NCBI GenBank assembly: GCA_018380885.1
Contig: JAGZSY010000050.1
Coordinates: forward strand, 1 to 22,090
Length of the DNA stretch: 22,090 nucleotides
DNA from: Enterocloster asparagiformis
GTDB lineage: Bacteria; Bacillota; Clostridia; Lachnospirales; Lachnospiraceae
Direction of reading: 5' to 3'
The position numbers and the translations under genes were made by a program. Numbering within the stretch: position 1 is the first letter of the stretch; every line of letters begins with the position of its first letter. The notes beneath the pieces were generated by a model. The model made no database searches, was not told the DNA's origin, and saw nothing but the letters and a program-made list of their open reading frames with translations. Of this stretch, positions 7,441 through 14,795 are shown one piece after another.

Positions 7441-7468
7441 GTGGTATTGTCGGGAATGTCCCTCCCAC
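7441..7468 (-). promoter_or_regulatory. Probable L1-binding site upstream of rplK
   Basis: Minus strand GTGGGAGGG, loop, CCCGACAATACCAC: GTGG pairs with CCAC, and the inner GGAGG and ACAATACC match the L1-stalk rRNA pattern (GUGGGAGG ... GAAAUACCAC). Upstream of rplK is the usual place for L1 feedback control. Confidence 0.72.
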
Positions 7469-7502
7469 CAGCTGCTGCGCCCGCAGCGGCTGATTCCTTG
7501 TG

Positions 7503-8018
7503 TTACATTTTCTTGACTTCCGCGAAGCCAAGCTCAACCGGTGTCTCACGACCGAACATTTCCACGTTGATCGTGACGGTTTTCTTGCCGTCGTTGATCG
7601 CCTTGATGGCACCGACGGTATCTTTCCACGCACCGTTTGTTACAACGACCGTATCTCCAACTTCAAAGTCGACGACGACATCCTGATGTCGGAAGCCAAG
7701 ACCTTTCATCTCATCCTCGGTCAGGGGTACCGGCTTGGAGCCCGGACCTACAAAGCCCGTGACACCGCGGGTGTTGCGCACCACATACCACGTGTCGTCG
7801 TTCATGACCATGTGGATCAGCACGTAACCCGGGAACATTTTCTTATCAGCCTTTTTCTCCACGCCGTTCTTCAGCTCCACAACCGGAAGCATGGGCACGG
7901 AAACTTCTAAGATCTGGTCCTGAAGGTTTCTGTTCTCAATCGTCTTCTCAATGTCGACCTTGACTTTGTTCTCATAACCTGAGTAGGTATGGACTACATA
8001 CCAATTTGCTTCTGACAT
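7503..8018 (-). CDS. nusG: Transcription elongation/termination factor NusG
   Basis: Binds RNA polymerase, controls pausing and termination and couples transcription to translation. The 171-aa protein has the NGN domain (residues 1-105) opening with ANWYVVHTYSGYENKV and containing FPGYVLIHMVMND and TRGVTGFVG, followed by a C-terminal KOW domain (about 118-171, FEVGDTVVVTNGAWKDTVG). Length and architecture are normal. It follows secE by 19 bases and is in the conserved secE-nusG-rplK order. Confidence 0.98.
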   Translation of the reverse strand: MSEANWYVVHTYSGYENKVKVDIEKTIENRNLQDQILEVSVPMLPVVELKNGVEKKADKKMFPGYVLIHMVMNDDTWYVVRNTRGVTGFVGPGSKPVPLTEDEMKGLGFRHQDVVVDFEVGDTVVVTNGAWKDTVGAIKAINDGKKTVTINVEMFGRETPVELGFAEVKKM

Positions 8019-8037
8019 ACATTCACCCTCGCCTTAT

Positions 8038-8301
8038 TTAAAAGATAAATCCTAAACCAAATTTGATTGCCATATCCAGAAGCATAATGACTATGCCCAG
8101 GAAAATCGATGAAATGACCACGGCAACGGTTTGCTTGGTAACGGTCTGTCTGTCAGCAAAGACGATTTTCTTGTACTCAGTTTTCAACCCCTTGAAGAAG
8201 CTGGGCTTCTGTTCCTTCTTGGCTTTTTTCGCCTTGTCGGGTTTATCAGCCTTGGCCGCTTTCTCTGTGGTTACTGCAGTGTTGGCTGCTGTTTCTCCCA
8301 T
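8038..8301 (-). CDS. secE: Preprotein translocase subunit SecE
   Basis: Small clamp of the SecYEG channel in the membrane. The 87-aa protein has a lysine/alanine-rich N tail (about 1-35), an amphipathic segment FFKGLKTEYKKIVFADRQTV and one C-terminal membrane helix (VVISSIFLGIVIMLLDMAIKF, here in part). ATG at 8301 is preferred, with AAAGGA about ten bases upstream; an in-frame start nine bases earlier is too close to that site. It lies between rpmG and nusG. Confidence 0.95.
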   Translation of the reverse strand: MGETAANTAVTTEKAAKADKPDKAKKAKKEQKPSFFKGLKTEYKKIVFADRQTVTKQTVAVVISSIFLGIVIMLLDMAIKFGLGFIF

Positions 8302-8328
8302 AACATTCACGTCCTTTACTGAGCCGGA

Positions 8329-8478
8329 TTACTTCGTTTCTTTGTGCATCGTATGGGTCTTGCAGAATCTGCAGTACTTCTTGGTCTCCATACGGTCAGG
8401 ATGAGTTTTCTTATCCTTAGTCATGTTGTAGTTGCGTTGTTTGCATTCTGTACATGCCAGTGTGATCTTTGTTCGCAC
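8329..8478 (-). CDS. rpmG: 50S ribosomal protein L33
   Basis: A 49-aa ribosomal protein starting with [23 protein letters not shown]..., then [25 protein letters not shown]. The two CxxC pairs (CTEC and CRFC) mark the zinc-binding form of L33. GGAGGT lies seven bases before the GTG. It is the first gene of the rpmG-secE-nusG-rplK-rplA unit, the standard Firmicutes order. Confidence 0.95.
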   Translation of the reverse strand: MRTKITLACTECKQRNYNMTKDKKTHPDRMETKKYCRFCKTHTMHKETK

Positions 8479-8576
8479 GACTTCCACCTCCACTTATATT
8501 ATCGTAGTTCACATTTTGCCCAGGACCTTATTTTTGAGCATAAAAAAAAGACCTAAGCTCTTCCATTCGCCCGTTC

Positions 8577-8605
8577 AGTTTATCACAATAACCGCGTACT
8601 GTCAA
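8577..8605 (-). promoter_or_regulatory. Promoter of the rpmG-secE-nusG-rplKA operon
   Basis: TTGACA (8605-8600), 17 bp, TAAACT (8582-8577) on the minus strand. The leader to rpmG is about 90 bases and contains a run of nine T (about 8550-8542 region) without a clear hairpin. Confidence 0.75.
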
Positions 8606-8714
8606 GCGTAATGCGCGATTTTTACGGGTTTTCGCCGGATTCTGCGCTGGAAAAACCTGGTATTTTAGGCATATCTGCGGGAATTATCCGCCGAATCTTC
8701 CCCGGCTGCCGCGC

Positions 8715-8891
8715 CTACATGCTTGTCAGCGTGTATTCAAAGCATTCGTAATGCAGCCGGCTTCCCTCCCGTATATCCTCAGGGAGCAGCGCTCTGGCCA
8801 CCAGCTTGAGCTCGTCCTGGGGACGGTCCAGATTTCTGAGGTGGGCGTAGTCTCCGTCGATCTGTATTACCTCATAGTCAAATATTCCCAT
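8715..8891 (-). CDS. Small protein of unknown function, 58 aa
   Basis: Starts MGIFDYEVIQIDGDYAHLRN and ends HYECFEYTLTSM. It is acidic, without a signal peptide, membrane helix or cysteine pair. The pattern of short beta-prone stretches around DGDYAHLRN suggests a small folded protein. GGAGGA lies seven bases upstream of the ATG, and the frame is fully open with coding-type composition, so it is probably real. It follows comFC by 57 bases and is likely the last gene of the mreB-recD2-comFC unit. I do not recognise the family and assign no function. Confidence 0.7.
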   Translation of the reverse strand: MGIFDYEVIQIDGDYAHLRNLDRPQDELKLVARALLPEDIREGSRLHYECFEYTLTSM

Positions 8892-8948
8892 ATTTGTTCC
8901 TCCTTATTCAGTCCCCGCCCCTTTCCGGCGCGCAGGCGTGCTTCGGTC

Positions 8949-9671
8949 TCAACGGCCTCCGCCGATGCAGATGCAGAGAAAATAGACTCTGGATATGCCC
9001 GCCCGCTTCAAAACCCTGCTGCAGGCCTCGATGGTGCTGCCTGTGGTGTAAATGTCGTCCACCAGGATCACCGAAGCCAGTCCCGCGGCCGGACGGCGGG
9101 CTGTAAAGGCCTCCTCCAGGTTTTTCAGGCGCTGGGCCGGGTTTAAATCCTTTTGGGGCGCGGTATTCTTGTTCCGCGCCAGCAGCCCGGTCTCGACCGG
9201 CAGTCCCAGTCCGGCCGACAGGCGCCGCGCCAGCTCCTCGGCCTGGTTAAAGCCCCTGGTTCTCATCCGCTCCGGGTGGACCGGCACCGGCACCAGGGCC
9301 TGGGCGCCCATGCGCTTCACGGCCGGCCCCAGACGGCGGACCATCTCGGCGGCGTAAAAGTCCAGGTATTCCCGGCAGTTATTGTATTTGATCCTGGCCA
9401 TGGACCGGGAAGCCGTCTCATTGTAGTTGATCAGGGCGCGGCCGTACACAAAGCTGCGGGGACGGCGCGCGCAGTCAAAGCAGTATTCCACAGTGTCCAC
9501 GGGCAGCTCCTTGCCGCAGCATTTGCACACGGGCGGTTTTACCCAGGAGAGACCGTTCAGGCAGTCCGGGCAGACAAGCTTGCCTTTGGGCATGACGATG
9601 CGGCCGCAGACAGGGCAGCGGCGGGGAAACAGGGCATCGATTGCGCAGTCCAGCATGGATTTTAAAATCAT
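8949..9671 (-). CDS. comFC: ComF-family phosphoribosyltransferase-like protein
   Basis: ComFC proteins take part in DNA uptake during natural transformation; many non-competent bacteria keep them. The 240-aa protein opens with a zinc-ribbon region of CxxC pairs (Cys19/22, Cys34/37, Cys49/52, Cys64/67), then a type I phosphoribosyltransferase fold with PVPVHPERMRTRGFNQA and the PRPP-loop VILVDDIYTTGST near the C terminus. The ATG at 9671 has GGAGG five bases upstream; an earlier TTG is rejected. It follows recD2 by 38 bases, and the pairing of two DNA-processing genes fits co-transcription. Confidence 0.92.
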   Translation of the reverse strand: MILKSMLDCAIDALFPRRCPVCGRIVMPKGKLVCPDCLNGLSWVKPPVCKCCGKELPVDTVEYCFDCARRPRSFVYGRALINYNETASRSMARIKYNNCREYLDFYAAEMVRRLGPAVKRMGAQALVPVPVHPERMRTRGFNQAEELARRLSAGLGLPVETGLLARNKNTAPQKDLNPAQRLKNLEEAFTARRPAAGLASVILVDDIYTTGSTIEACSRVLKRAGISRVYFLCICIGGGR

Positions 9672-9709
9672 CAAAGCCTCCGCTCAGATTCTTTCAGTAA
9701 AATATTTTG

Positions 9710-12004
9710 TCAGTCGTCCTCCGCCCGGTCCGTCTCCGCGTAGAGCTCCTCGATCCTGGTCCGCAGCCCGGTGTAGCGCCGCTGTTCCATGGAGTTGCCT
9801 GCCATGGTCATAAACACATCCGGCAGGCCCACCAGGCAGACGCAGGCCCTGGCCCGGGTGACGGCGGTGTAGATCAGGTTCCGGGTCATCAGCATCCGCG
9901 GGCCGCTGTGCATGGGAATGATCACCGCCGGGTACTCGCTTCCCTGGGACTTGTGGATGGTGATGGCGTAAGCCAGCTCCAGCTCTTCCAGCTGCTTGAA
10001 GCTGTACTCCACCCGCTTGCCCTCGTCGAATTCCACGGTCAAAAGCTCGGCGTAATCGTTGATCTCCCGGATAATGCCCATGTCGCCGTTGAAGATTCCG
10101 CTGCCGGTCTCCACCGGGATGCCGTAGCGGTTCACAACCTCCCACTCCATCTGGTAGTTGTTCTTGATCTGCATGACTTTGTCGCCCACCCGGTAGATGG
10201 TGCCGCCGGATTCCTTCTCCGTCTTGGTCTTGTCCGGTGGGTTTAAGAAGCTCTGGAGAATTTGGTTTAACCGCTCCACTCCCAGGGCGCCCTTGCGCAT
10301 CGGCGTCATCACCTGTATGTCGTAGGGCTGGGCGTGGACGTAGCCGGGCAGCTTCTTCTGGATCAGCGTGACAATGGCTCCAATGATCGCGTCCGGGTTT
10401 TCCCGGCGGATAAACAGAAAATCATTGCTGCGCTTGGCCAGGTCCACCGGCTGTCCCTCGTTGATGCGGTGGGCGTTGACGATAATATCGCTCTGGGCCG
10501 CCTGCCGGAAAATGCGGGTGAGCTTGACCATGTTAAAGCACTGGGAGTCGATCATGTCCCGCAGCACGTTTCCCGGCCCCACGCTGGGCAGCTGGTCCAC
10601 GTCGCCCACCAGGATCAGGCGGGTCCCCACGTTGACCGCCCGCAGCAGGGAATGCATGAGGTGGATGTCCACCATGGACATCTCGTCTATAATAATAACG
10701 TCAGCGTCCAGCGGATTCTCCTCGTTTCGCTCAAAATGCATGCCAGCCATGCCGGACTGGGCCCCTTTGCCCCCCGGAGCGCCCGGAATATCCCTGGCCG
10801 TGACCGCCGGGGAGGGCACCAGCTCCAGCAGGCGGTGGATGGTCCGGGCCTCGCAGCCGGTGGCCTCGGTCATGCGCTTGGCCGCCCGCCCTGTGGGGGC
10901 CGCCAGAAGGATTTCCATCCCCTCCATCTCAAAGTAGCGGATGATGGTATTGATGGTGGTGGTTTTTCCCGTTCCCGGGCCGCCGGTGATGATCAGCAGA
11001 CCGCTGTTGACCGCCTCCACCACCGCCTGCTCCTGAAGCTCGTCCAGCTGGATGGACTCCTGCTGCTCCACCTTCAGCAGACGGCTCTTGATCTCCGCCT
11101 CCGGTATATCGCCCCGGATGTTTAAGTCGTGGAGCATGCGGGCCGTATTCAGCTCCAGATAATAATACTGGGAGGAATAGACGATCTGCCCTTCCGGGGT
11201 GTTTTTCACCACCAAGCGTTTTTCCATCTGCATATCCATCAGATGCTTGTCCATGGCGGTGGGGGCGACCTTCAGCAGGTCGGAGGCCTCCTTTAAGAGC
11301 TGGGACAGCGGAAGGTATGTATGGCCGTTGCCCACGGCCTGGAGCAGGGTGTAAAGCATCCCGGCCTTCACCCGGTAGTCGGAGTCGGTGAAAATGCCAA
11401 CCTTCTCGGCGATCTCGTCCGCCATCTTGAATCCAACGCCCGGGATGTCGTCGGCCAGGCGGTAGGGGTTCTCCTTGAGGATGCCGTAGAGCTTGGGGCC
11501 GTACTCCTGGTAAATTTTTACAGCCAAATTGAGGGAAATGCCATAGTTCTGCAGGAACATCATGGCCTGGCGCATGTCCTTTTTCTCCTCCACCTGCTCG
11601 GCGATGGCCATGGCCATCTTCTCGCTGACCCCCTTGACCTCGGACAGGCGCTCCGGCTCTTCCTCCATGATTCGGAAGGTGTCGGCCTTAAAATGGCGGA
11701 CAATCCTGGCAGCCAAAGCGGCCCCGATGCCTTTTATGGCACCGGAGCCTAAATACCGTTCCATGGACAGCGTGTCCTCGGGAGTCTTGATCTCGTAGCT
11801 CTCCACCTGCAGCTGTTCACCGTATATGGGATGTTCCGTCAGACGGCCCGTGGCCTCGATCATGTCGCCCTCGCCCACATAGGCGAAGTTCCCTACCATA
11901 ACCACCTCGTCGCCGTCGTGCTTGTCCGTGACGCTTAAGACCGTGTAGCCGTTCTCCTCGTTGCGGAACTTGATTTTTTCAATAAATCCTGTGATCGTTG
12001 CCAT
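9710..12004 (-). CDS. recD2: RecD2-type ATP-dependent 5'-3' DNA helicase
   Basis: Superfamily 1B helicase acting in DNA repair and replication-fork maintenance without RecBC. The 764-aa protein has an N-terminal OB-like domain (1-80), tandem helix-hairpin-helix segments (about 85-210, including GSGAIKGIGAALAARIV and IPGVGFKMADEIAEKVG), Walker A GGPGTGKTT (341-349), Walker B VIIIDEMSMVD, VGDVDQLPSVGPG, and the C-terminal motif AYAITIHKSQGSEYPAVI. A Gly/Ala-rich insert before Walker B (ARDIPGAPGGKGAQSGMAG) is a low-complexity variation. It follows mreB by 21 bases with a weak ribosome binding site, so translation may be coupled. Confidence 0.96.
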   Translation of the reverse strand: MATITGFIEKIKFRNEENGYTVLSVTDKHDGDEVVMVGNFAYVGEGDMIEATGRLTEHPIYGEQLQVESYEIKTPEDTLSMERYLGSGAIKGIGAALAARIVRHFKADTFRIMEEEPERLSEVKGVSEKMAMAIAEQVEEKKDMRQAMMFLQNYGISLNLAVKIYQEYGPKLYGILKENPYRLADDIPGVGFKMADEIAEKVGIFTDSDYRVKAGMLYTLLQAVGNGHTYLPLSQLLKEASDLLKVAPTAMDKHLMDMQMEKRLVVKNTPEGQIVYSSQYYYLELNTARMLHDLNIRGDIPEAEIKSRLLKVEQQESIQLDELQEQAVVEAVNSGLLIITGGPGTGKTTTINTIIRYFEMEGMEILLAAPTGRAAKRMTEATGCEARTIHRLLELVPSPAVTARDIPGAPGGKGAQSGMAGMHFERNEENPLDADVIIIDEMSMVDIHLMHSLLRAVNVGTRLILVGDVDQLPSVGPGNVLRDMIDSQCFNMVKLTRIFRQAAQSDIIVNAHRINEGQPVDLAKRSNDFLFIRRENPDAIIGAIVTLIQKKLPGYVHAQPYDIQVMTPMRKGALGVERLNQILQSFLNPPDKTKTEKESGGTIYRVGDKVMQIKNNYQMEWEVVNRYGIPVETGSGIFNGDMGIIREINDYAELLTVEFDEGKRVEYSFKQLEELELAYAITIHKSQGSEYPAVIIPMHSGPRMLMTRNLIYTAVTRARACVCLVGLPDVFMTMAGNSMEQRRYTGLRTRIEELYAETDRAEDD

Positions 12005-12025
12005 ATTGCGCTTTCAGTCCCCGGA

Positions 12026-13045
12026 TCAGTATTCGTCGCGGTCCCCGTCCAAGCCCATCCCGTGGGCAAACTCGATGAACTTGCCGGTGCCGATGGCCAC
12101 TGCGGTCAGGGGATCCTCCGCGATCATGGTGCTGATGCCCGTTTTCTCCTCGATCAGGGCGTCCAGGCCGCTGAGCAGGGAACCGCCGCCGGTCATGACG
12201 ATGCCGCGGTCAAAGATATCGGCCGCCAGCTCCGGCGGAGTGCGCTCCAGCACGTTGTGCACGGCGTCCACGATCTGCATGGCCGGCTCTCTGAGCGCCT
12301 CCAGAGTCTCGTCGGAGGTCACAACAATGGTCTTGGGCAGGCCGGTTACCAGGTTGCGGCCTCTCACCTCCATGGTGAGGACCTCGGGGCGGCGGTAAGC
12401 CGCGCCCACGTTGATCTTGATCTCCTCGGCGGTTCTCTCGCCGATGAGCAGGTTGTGCTTTTTGCGCATGTAGCGCACCAGGGCCTCGTCGAAGTCGTCG
12501 CCCGCCACCTTGATGGAGGTGCTGACCACGGGGCCGCCCAGGGAGATTACCGCGATGTCGGCCGTACCGCCGCCGATATCCACGATCATGTTTCCGCAGG
12601 CCTTGCCGATATCGATGCCAGCTCCGATGGCCGCGGCCACCGGCTCCTCGATGATGGCCACCTCCCTGGCGCCCGCCTGGTAGGTGGCGTCCTCAACGGC
12701 CTTTTTCTCCACCTCGGTGGCCCCGCTGGGAATACATACGCTGATTCTGGGCTTGCGCAGGGTTTTCTTGCCCACGGCCTTGCGGATAAAGTATTTAAGC
12801 ATCTTCTCCGTGATGGTGTAATCGGAGATCACGCCCTGGCGCAGGGGACGCACGGCCACGATATTGCCCGGCGTACGGCCGATCATCAGGCGCGCCTCCT
12901 CGCCGAAGGTGATAATCTTGTTGCTGTCGCGGTCGATGGCGACCACGGAAGGTTCCTTTAATACAACGCCCTTACCCTTGATATATACCAGGATGCTGGC
13001 CGTTCCCAGATCGATTCCTATATCATTTGACATCATCGAAAACAT
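12026..13045 (-). CDS. mreB: Rod-shape actin homologue MreB/Mbl
   Basis: Forms membrane-associated filaments that guide lateral cell-wall synthesis. The 339-aa protein has the actin-fold phosphate 1 motif GIDLGTASILVYIKGKG, VDIGGGTADIAVISLGG as phosphate 2, IEEPVAAAIGAGIDI and the adenosine motif VMTGGGSLLSGLD. GGAGG lies 11 bases before the ATG used; internal ATGs at codons 4 and 5 are possible starts. mreC and mreD do not follow; recD2 does. Whether it is MreB or the paralogue Mbl cannot be settled here. Confidence 0.95.
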   Translation of the reverse strand: MFSMMSNDIGIDLGTASILVYIKGKGVVLKEPSVVAIDRDSNKIITFGEEARLMIGRTPGNIVAVRPLRQGVISDYTITEKMLKYFIRKAVGKKTLRKPRISVCIPSGATEVEKKAVEDATYQAGAREVAIIEEPVAAAIGAGIDIGKACGNMIVDIGGGTADIAVISLGGPVVSTSIKVAGDDFDEALVRYMRKKHNLLIGERTAEEIKINVGAAYRRPEVLTMEVRGRNLVTGLPKTIVVTSDETLEALREPAMQIVDAVHNVLERTPPELAADIFDRGIVMTGGGSLLSGLDALIEEKTGISTMIAEDPLTAVAIGTGKFIEFAHGMGLDGDRDEY

Positions 13046-13193
13046 ACGGTTTATTTCCTCCTTGCTGTAAGCATCCCGGGCAGCTTGTCCCGAAATGCAG
13101 TGCTTCCATTTGTCGTACCGCCTCGGTTGGAAACCCCGATATTGCTTGTAAAATAAGGGGTTTTGCGGTTATTGCCTTTCTTGCATTGCTTCT

Positions 13194-13221
13194 ATTATAT
13201 ACAATATCGCAAAGTTTTCAA
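13194..13221 (-). promoter_or_regulatory. mreB promoter
   Basis: Minus strand TTGAAA (13221-13216), 16 bp, TATAAT (13199-13194). It gives an mreB leader of about 145 bases. The leader contains AAACCCC and GGGGTTT arms about 19 bases apart, a weak hairpin of unknown use. The promoter is divergent from that of the RNA at 13308. Confidence 0.75.
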
Positions 13222-13293
13222 AGGGTTTTTTTGTTTTTTATATTCTTTATGTTTTTTTCATTGTGTAGACATACTTTCGTCACATTTCTGGCC

Positions 13294-13302
13294 TATTATA
13301 AT
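13294..13302 (+). promoter_or_regulatory. -10 region of intergenic RNA 1
   Basis: TATTATAAT, with a TTTTTTCAT block ending exactly 32 bases upstream and a TCACA element nearer. RNA 2 has the same arrangement with the same 32-base spacing (-10 at 21752-21760). No good TTGACA-like -35 is seen, suggesting activator dependence. Confidence 0.6.
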
Positions 13303-13307
13303 AACAT

Positions 13308-13452
13308 GTTCACCGAGAGGTGAGCAAGGCCTTTGTTTCAAGTGATTACTTGGAATCACAAAGCTTTTTCATACTCATACCGGCTAAGGGTCGCACCTTA
13401 GCCGGCCCCCCTAAAACGTTTGCCCGCTTCGGAATAGCCGAAGCGGTTTTTT
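13308..13452 (+). ncRNA. Intergenic small RNA 1 with C6 tract (unrecognised family)
   Basis: No open frame with a ribosome binding site fits, but the stretch is densely structured. In order: a TCACC-GAGA-GGTGA hairpin (about 13309-13322); a stem-loop of TTGT...ACAA enclosing CAAGT...ACTTG (about 13332-13362); a 24-base block (13360-13383) identical to 21776-21799; a perfect 10-bp hairpin (13380-13405) with a 6-base loop; the C-rich CCCCCCTA (13406-13413); and a strong terminator. The block, hairpin and C tract recur at 21776-21825 with a different stem sequence that still pairs. C-rich loops in Gram-positive small RNAs often pair with ribosome binding sites; that role is inferred. I cannot match it to a named RNA family. 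Confidence 0.75.
13424..13452 (+). terminator. Terminator of small RNA 1
   Basis: CCGCTTCGG and CCGAAGCGG form a 9-bp stem with a 5-base loop, followed by TTTTTT. Confidence 0.9.
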
Positions 13453-13480
13453 ATGTTCGCGGCCAGGGGGAGAGCCCATC

Positions 13481-13512
13481 AAAAAAGAGCATGACTCCGA
13501 TCTTATCATGCC
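13481..13512 (-). terminator. Terminator after the lacI-type gene
   Basis: Minus strand GGGCATGA and TCATGCTC pair around a 10-base loop and are followed by TTTTTT. Between it and the regulator stop (13513-13668) I see no gene. Confidence 0.8.
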
Positions 13513-13668
13513 CCTTTATCTCCGGTATCACACGCCCCGGCGCTGCTTTATTTCGCTTCTTTATTTAAATAATTCAATTCTGCGGCCGTCCGGCGGCGGG
13601 CCTGCGGCGATCCCCATGTCCAGCGGCCGGGATCGGCCATGGCCGTTTCCATATTTCAGCTTGACAGC

Positions 13669-14670
13669 TCACCGTTCCACATTCGACAAATCCTTTACGG
13701 TCTCCCGGATGATCAGTTTATTGTCCAGGTATACCCGGCGGTTGTCCACCACGCCGTCCTCCAGCCTGCGCAGAAGAATCCGCGTCCCCTCGATGGCTAT
13801 TTTCCCCATGTTCCGCTCCATGGTGGTCAGCTTCATGCTGGCGTAGCCGGACATGTCCCAGTTATCAAATCCGATCAGCGAGATATCGTCCGGCACCTTC
13901 AAGCCCATCTCCACAATGGCTTCCCTGGCCCCAAAGGCCATCTCGTCGTTAAAGCTCAAAATAGCGGTCAGATCCTGCTCCAGCAGCTTTCTCGCCGCCT
14001 GATAGCCGCTGGCGTAGCGGTAATTTCCATACTCGACCGGGATGCTGTCCGGGTCGATTCCATGATTTTCCAGGGATGTGCGCCAGCCGCGGTGGCGCAG
14101 CCTGGTGGAGTCCAGGCCTGGTCCGCCCTCGATCACGCCGATCTTTCTGTGGCCATTCTCCAGCAGGTAGTCCATGGCCTTTTCCATGGCCCGGGACTCA
14201 TCCGTGGTCACATTGGGCACGTCCAAAAATACGGTACGACAGATCACCACCATGGGAATATTCTTGTCCAGAACCTCCTCCATAAAGGACAGGTCCTCAT
14301 TTCTCTGGGACAGCACAATAATCCCGTCATAGTAGGTGGGGTTCAAGGTTCCCGGCTCATGCATGTCGATGCCCTTCACCACCACGTTGTAGCGGCTGCC
14401 CACCACGCTGTAGACCCCGGTCAGAACATCGTGGAGCACAAAGGGGGAGGTCATCTTGCTGATCGTGGAAAAATAGAGCCCGATCACGTAGGATCTGGAC
14501 ATCTTCAAGTTGATGGCCGCCTGGTTGGGCACGTATCCCATCTCCTTGGCAATTTTCAAAATCCGCTTTTTCTTATCCGACTTGTCGGCGCTCTGATCAT
14601 TCAATGCCCTGGATACCGTCGAGTAGGACACCCCCGCCTTTTTTGCAATGTCCTTGATTGTAACTGCCAT
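13669..14670 (-). CDS. LacI-family transcriptional regulator
   Basis: Sugar-responsive DNA-binding repressor. The 333-aa protein has the N-terminal helix-turn-helix and hinge helix (residues 1-60: VTIKDIAKKAGVSYSTVSRALN ... GYVPNQAA, quoted in part) and a periplasmic-binding-like ligand domain with VIEGGPGLDSTRLRHRGW, LSFNDEMAFGAREAI and ISLIGFDNWDMSGYASMKLTT. Its place after the importer genes implies control of the pectin locus. Likely targets are the CG-centred palindromes at 18376 and 18151, and perhaps those at uxaB. The inducer is probably a galacturonate or rhamnogalacturonan oligomer, or a catabolic product; this is inferred. It has its own promoter. Confidence 0.92.
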   Translation of the reverse strand: MAVTIKDIAKKAGVSYSTVSRALNDQSADKSDKKKRILKIAKEMGYVPNQAAINLKMSRSYVIGLYFSTISKMTSPFVLHDVLTGVYSVVGSRYNVVVKGIDMHEPGTLNPTYYDGIIVLSQRNEDLSFMEEVLDKNIPMVVICRTVFLDVPNVTTDESRAMEKAMDYLLENGHRKIGVIEGGPGLDSTRLRHRGWRTSLENHGIDPDSIPVEYGNYRYASGYQAARKLLEQDLTAILSFNDEMAFGAREAIVEMGLKVPDDISLIGFDNWDMSGYASMKLTTMERNMGKIAIEGTRILLRRLEDGVVDNRRVYLDNKLIIRETVKDLSNVER

Positions 14671-14703
14671 AGACTACACTCCTGTCAAAAAGCTTCTCCT
14701 CTT

Positions 14704-14731
14704 ACTATAGCATTGTTTTTTGTTTTTGCAA
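14704..14731 (-). promoter_or_regulatory. Promoter of the lacI-type gene
   Basis: Minus strand TTGCAA (14731-14726), 16 bp rich in A, TATAGT (14709-14704), 34 bases before the start codon. It lets the regulator be made apart from the importer operon. Confidence 0.65.
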
Positions 14732-14771
14732 AGAGGGGAAGCCGGTACTTTCCTGCCGCGGCTTCCCCTCT
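14732..14771 (-). terminator. Hairpin between importer operon and regulator gene
   Basis: AGAGGGGAAGCCG and CGGCTTCCCCTCT form a perfect 13-bp stem. On the minus strand only TTT follows, so termination may be partial. It separates the permease gene from the regulator promoter. Confidence 0.6.
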
Positions 14772-14795
14772 AATGCTGCTTATCAAATTTTCAAA

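Noticed and set aside
10334..11125. Plus-strand open frames opposite recD2, mreB, lacI-type, GH28 and comFC genes
   Set aside because: GC-rich genes produce long antisense frames; none has a start signal or family motifs.
13308..13452. Identity of RNA 1 as 6S RNA, SRP RNA, raiA RNA or a known riboswitch
   Set aside because: The order of hairpins and the conserved blocks do not match the consensus of these families as I know them; raiA RNA was considered because comFC is near, but it is not adjacent.
13027..13568. Plus-strand open frames across the mreB leader and RNA 1
   Set aside because: They cross the promoter, hairpins and terminator, have odd composition and no ribosome binding site; a structured RNA explains the region better.
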